Below, in pieces: positions 61,910-64,000 of a DNA stretch of 64,000 bases. This DNA comes from Clostridium gasigenes (GTDB lineage Bacteria > Bacillota > Clostridia > Clostridiales > Clostridiaceae). The position numbers and the translations under genes are program-made. The stretch spans positions 1 to 64,000 of the forward strand of contig NZ_FNJM01000002.1 of assembly GCF_900104115.1 (NCBI RefSeq). The letters run 5' to 3'. The notes below the pieces were generated by a model, which had not been told where the DNA came from, searched no databases, and worked only from the letters and a program-made list of their open reading frames with translations. Every line of letters starts with the position of its first letter. The first letter of the stretch is position 1.

Positions 61910-63391
61910 ATGAAAGTAGCAAATGATAGCAGTAATAAAAATAGATGGGTAATTTTAGTTATAGTTGTAATGGTAGTTTTTATGTCTACTCTAGATAGCA
62001 GCATTGTAAATGTAGCTTTGCCTGTGATGGTGAAATCTTTAAATGTAACATCAGCAGGTATTCAACTGGTAGTAACCAGTTATTTAATTATAATTTCAGC
62101 AACTATATTAGTTTTCGGGAGATTGGGGGATATAGTTGGTAAAACAAAGATATTCAAATTTGGAATAGCTTTATTTACACTAGGCTCTTTATTTTGTGGA
62201 ATAACAAATTCACTGCTTGTCTTAGTTTTAGCTAGAGTAATACAGGCAATAGGAGCCGCGGCCACTATGGCCAACAGTCAAGGGATTATCACTGAAGTAT
62301 TTCCAACCAATGAAAGAGGAAAAGCACTAGGAATCACAGGAACTTTTGTGGCCCTTGGAGCTTTGGTTGGCCCACCACTAGGAGGATTTATAGTACAAGT
62401 AGCTAGTTGGGAATATATTTTTTTAATAAATGTACCAATAGGTATAATAACTTTATTTTATAGTTTTAAGATACTTCCTAAAAGGCATGAAATCGCAAAG
62501 GGAAAATTGGATAGCCTGGGAGCGTTATTGTTTATGTTTACTATAGTTCCTCTATTTGCAGCACTAGGTCAAGGTCAAGAGGTTGGATTTACTCAGCCAA
62601 TAATTTTGTTAGGTTTTTTAATTGCAATTGTTTCTTTTATTGTATTTATTATGGTGGAAAAGAAGCGTGAAGATCCTTTATTACAGCTACAAATTTTTGA
62701 AAACAGATTGTTTTCACTGAGTATATTTTGTGGATTTATATCCTTTGTAGCTATCTTTTGCTCAACTATTATTCAACCTTTTTATCTTCAGAATGTGATG
62801 ATGTTTTCGCCTTCATCTACTGGTTTATTACTGATGATATACCCATTAGTTTTGTCTGTGGTGTCACCTTTTAGCGGACACTTATCAGATAAAATAGGTT
62901 CAGAAATTTTAACTTTTATTGGGCTTGTGGTTTTAAGTGTGGGCTTATTATTAATGTCAACTTTAAATGAACATTCTTCAATTATAAGCATGGTAATTTT
63001 TATAGGGACTATGTCACTTGGAAATGGGTTATTTCAATCACCTAATACTTCTTTGATAATGTCCACAGTACCAAAGGATAAACTAGGTATTGCAGGAAGT
63101 GTAAATGCACTTGTAAGAAATTTAGGAATGGTATGTGGAATAGCCTTATCCACAACTCTTTTGTATAGCAGGATGAGTTATAAAATTGGATATCATGTAA
63201 CAGATTACGTAGTAGGAAGAAATGATGCATTTATTTACGGCATGAAAATTGTATATATAACTGCAGCAGCTATCTGCATGATTGGAGCAATTTTAACCTC
63301 TTTAAGATTATTTAGTAGTAAATATAAATTAGAAAACCAAAAAACACATGATCTAAATTCATCTCCAGTGTATTCAAAAGAGGTATCATAA
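61910..63391 (+). CDS. MFS multidrug transporter, DHA2 family (EmrB/QacA type)
   Basis: 493 residues, AAAGGAG before ATG, about 14 membrane helices. DHA2 signatures: FMSTLDSSIVNVALPVM (motif D1), FGRLGDIVGKTKIF (motif A), ARVIQAIGAAATMANS and GPPLGGFIVQ (motif C-like). Proton-driven drug or metabolite efflux; in operon with marR. The gap 63392-63951 has a terminator, a repeat copy and a GNAT relic only. Confidence 0.94.
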   Translation: MKVANDSSNKNRWVILVIVVMVVFMSTLDSSIVNVALPVMVKSLNVTSAGIQLVVTSYLIIISATILVFGRLGDIVGKTKIFKFGIALFTLGSLFCGITNSLLVLVLARVIQAIGAAATMANSQGIITEVFPTNERGKALGITGTFVALGALVGPPLGGFIVQVASWEYIFLINVPIGIITLFYSFKILPKRHEIAKGKLDSLGALLFMFTIVPLFAALGQGQEVGFTQPIILLGFLIAIVSFIVFIMVEKKREDPLLQLQIFENRLFSLSIFCGFISFVAIFCSTIIQPFYLQNVMMFSPSSTGLLLMIYPLVLSVVSPFSGHLSDKIGSEILTFIGLVVLSVGLLLMSTLNEHSSIISMVIFIGTMSLGNGLFQSPNTSLIMSTVPKDKLGIAGSVNALVRNLGMVCGIALSTTLLYSRMSYKIGYHVTDYVVGRNDAFIYGMKIVYITAAAICMIGAILTSLRLFSSKYKLENQKTHDLNSSPVYSKEVS

Positions 63392-63570
63392 TATAGTTAA
63401 CAATAGTAATTTGTTGTGAATTTACAATGTAAATTAGGGGTTATTATAATTAAGAAAGTTATTGAAATCTCAAAAATAATGTTTAGCAAATTCAAGCTAA
63501 AGCTTAAAAATTTAAAGAAGGAAATTGATTTTACTGTTGCAGAAAGGTAAAATTTTCATAGTATGATATT

Positions 63571-63611
63571 TAAAACTCCAACCAATGGAATTATAATTGG
63601 TTGGAGTTTTA
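63571..63611 (+). terminator. Terminator of the marR-MFS operon
   Basis: 16-bp arms TAAAACTCCAACCAAT / ATTGGTTGGAGTTTTA, then T-rich bases. Confidence 0.8.
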
Positions 63612-63654
63612 TTATTTGGGTTATAAATTACTAATAGGAGTTTCATTAAAATCT

Positions 63655-63693
63655 GTATTTTTTATGAAATACATGATAATATTGTTATATTAT
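63655..63693 (+). repeat. Dispersed repeat, partial copy 3
   Basis: GAAATACATGATAATATTG and TTATAT match the first half of the complete copy at 55990. Sits before the GNAT relic. Confidence 0.5.
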
Positions 63694-63756
63694 ACAGATG
63701 ATTTTTGCGTTAAATCTAGTCATCAAAAGAATGGTATTTGAAGATTGATATTTTAG

Positions 63757-63894
63757 TATATTGTAGATTATGCAAAAACATAAGCTGCTTTATCTCTACA
63801 GTTGGTTGTATCAGAATTTAATAAAGATGCTATTAAATTTTACTAATCATTGGGAATGTCAACGAGAGATAGAAAAATGGAACTAAACTTATAG
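63757..63894 (+). pseudogene. C-terminal relic of a GNAT acetyltransferase
   Basis: One frame reads VDYAKT-stop-AALSLQLVVSEFNKDAIKFY-stop-SLGMSTRDRKMELNL-stop. The GNAT C-terminal pattern (LxVxxxNxxAIxFYexLGF) is clear, with TAA where Glu is expected. Confidence 0.6.
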
Positions 63895-63951
63895 TATTAT
63901 TAGTTAGATATGATGAAGATTATTTATAATTGCAGAAGGAGAAGAAAATTA

Positions 63952-64000
63952 TGTACACTATAAAATACATGGGAAAATATAAAGATGAATCACAGATTTT
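63952..64000 (+). CDS. Start of an unknown gene, cut by the window edge
   Basis: ATG 63952 with AAGGAG nine bases upstream. Sixteen residues visible: MYTIKYMGKYKDESQI. Not enough to name. Confidence 0.6.

Noticed and set aside
63439..63550. Short basic open frame after the MFS gene
   Set aside because: No ATG/GTG/TTG start placed after the GGGG stretch; only an ATT or an internal ATG giving about 22 residues.

Overview
The window is AT-rich, with strong AGGAGG-type ribosome binding sites, occasional TTG/GTG starts and many stem-loops in the gaps. Gene content (dltDXABC order, CpsB/CpsD phosphoregulation, DUF1540 and DUF2691 proteins, CsoR-CopA-CopZ) points to a Clostridium sensu stricto chromosome. 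No rRNA, tRNA or CRISPR array was seen. Species cannot be fixed from the sequence alone.

Layout. 1-0.9 kb: end of a secreted-type protein, two terminators and a decayed ISL3-family insertion sequence. 1-19.2 kb: one long leftward exopolysaccharide (EPS) operon: two Wzz-like chain-length proteins, CpsD kinase, CpsB phosphatase, a priming sugar-phosphate transferase, GDP-L-fucose synthesis (manC, gmd, fcl), five glycosyltransferases, Wzy, a pyruvyltransferase, Wzx and an FkbH-type protein. 19.5-22.3 kb: a phage/plasmid-like replication module (initiator, DnaC-type loader, three exact-period 22-bp iteron-like repeats), a 41-aa ORF and a small sigma-like factor. 22.5-33.3 kb: a Cof phosphatase on the plus strand, then a leftward run of cell-envelope genes (deacetylase-like, LpxD-like acyltransferase, GT2, two sugar aminotransferases, dltDXABC). 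33.5-38.7 kb: prfC, a histidine phosphatase, a NadR-like ATPase, a Cof phosphatase and manA. 39-48.4 kb: three tiny plus-strand genes facing a 2845-residue cyclic beta-glucan synthase-like protein. 48.5-58.2 kb: a copper/metal-stress region (copZ, copA, csoR, a lipoprotein, a two-component system, a 19-cysteine Csp-like protein, a Met/Cys/His-rich membrane protein). 58.3-64 kb: decaying accessory DNA (cytidine deaminase and two acetyltransferase pseudogenes) with an aldo/keto reductase, DUF1540, and a MarR-MFS efflux operon that has a consensus promoter.

How the genes work together. ManA, ManC, Gmd and Fcl form most of a route from fructose-6-phosphate to GDP-L-fucose; phosphomannomutase is not in the window. 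The priming transferase, glycosyltransferases, Wzx, Wzy, Wzz and CpsB/CpsD make up a Wzy-dependent polysaccharide machine. The dlt genes D-alanylate teichoic acids. The response regulator probably controls itself, the lipoprotein and the Met/Cys-rich membrane protein: all three share an 11-bp-spaced tandem TCTTCATA/TCTTTATA-type site upstream.

The most unusual signals are non-coding: a dispersed 13-bp palindrome CACCCC(T/A)GGGGTG that flanks two genes as direct repeats and forms a 24-bp perfect inverted pair elsewhere; a family of roughly 60-bp hairpin elements ending TTTAGG...CCTTA; the 22-bp iterons next to the stranded replication genes; and the shared response-regulator operator. Three small genes recovered by hand are dltX, a DUF1540 gene and a 37-aa ORF downstream of prfC.
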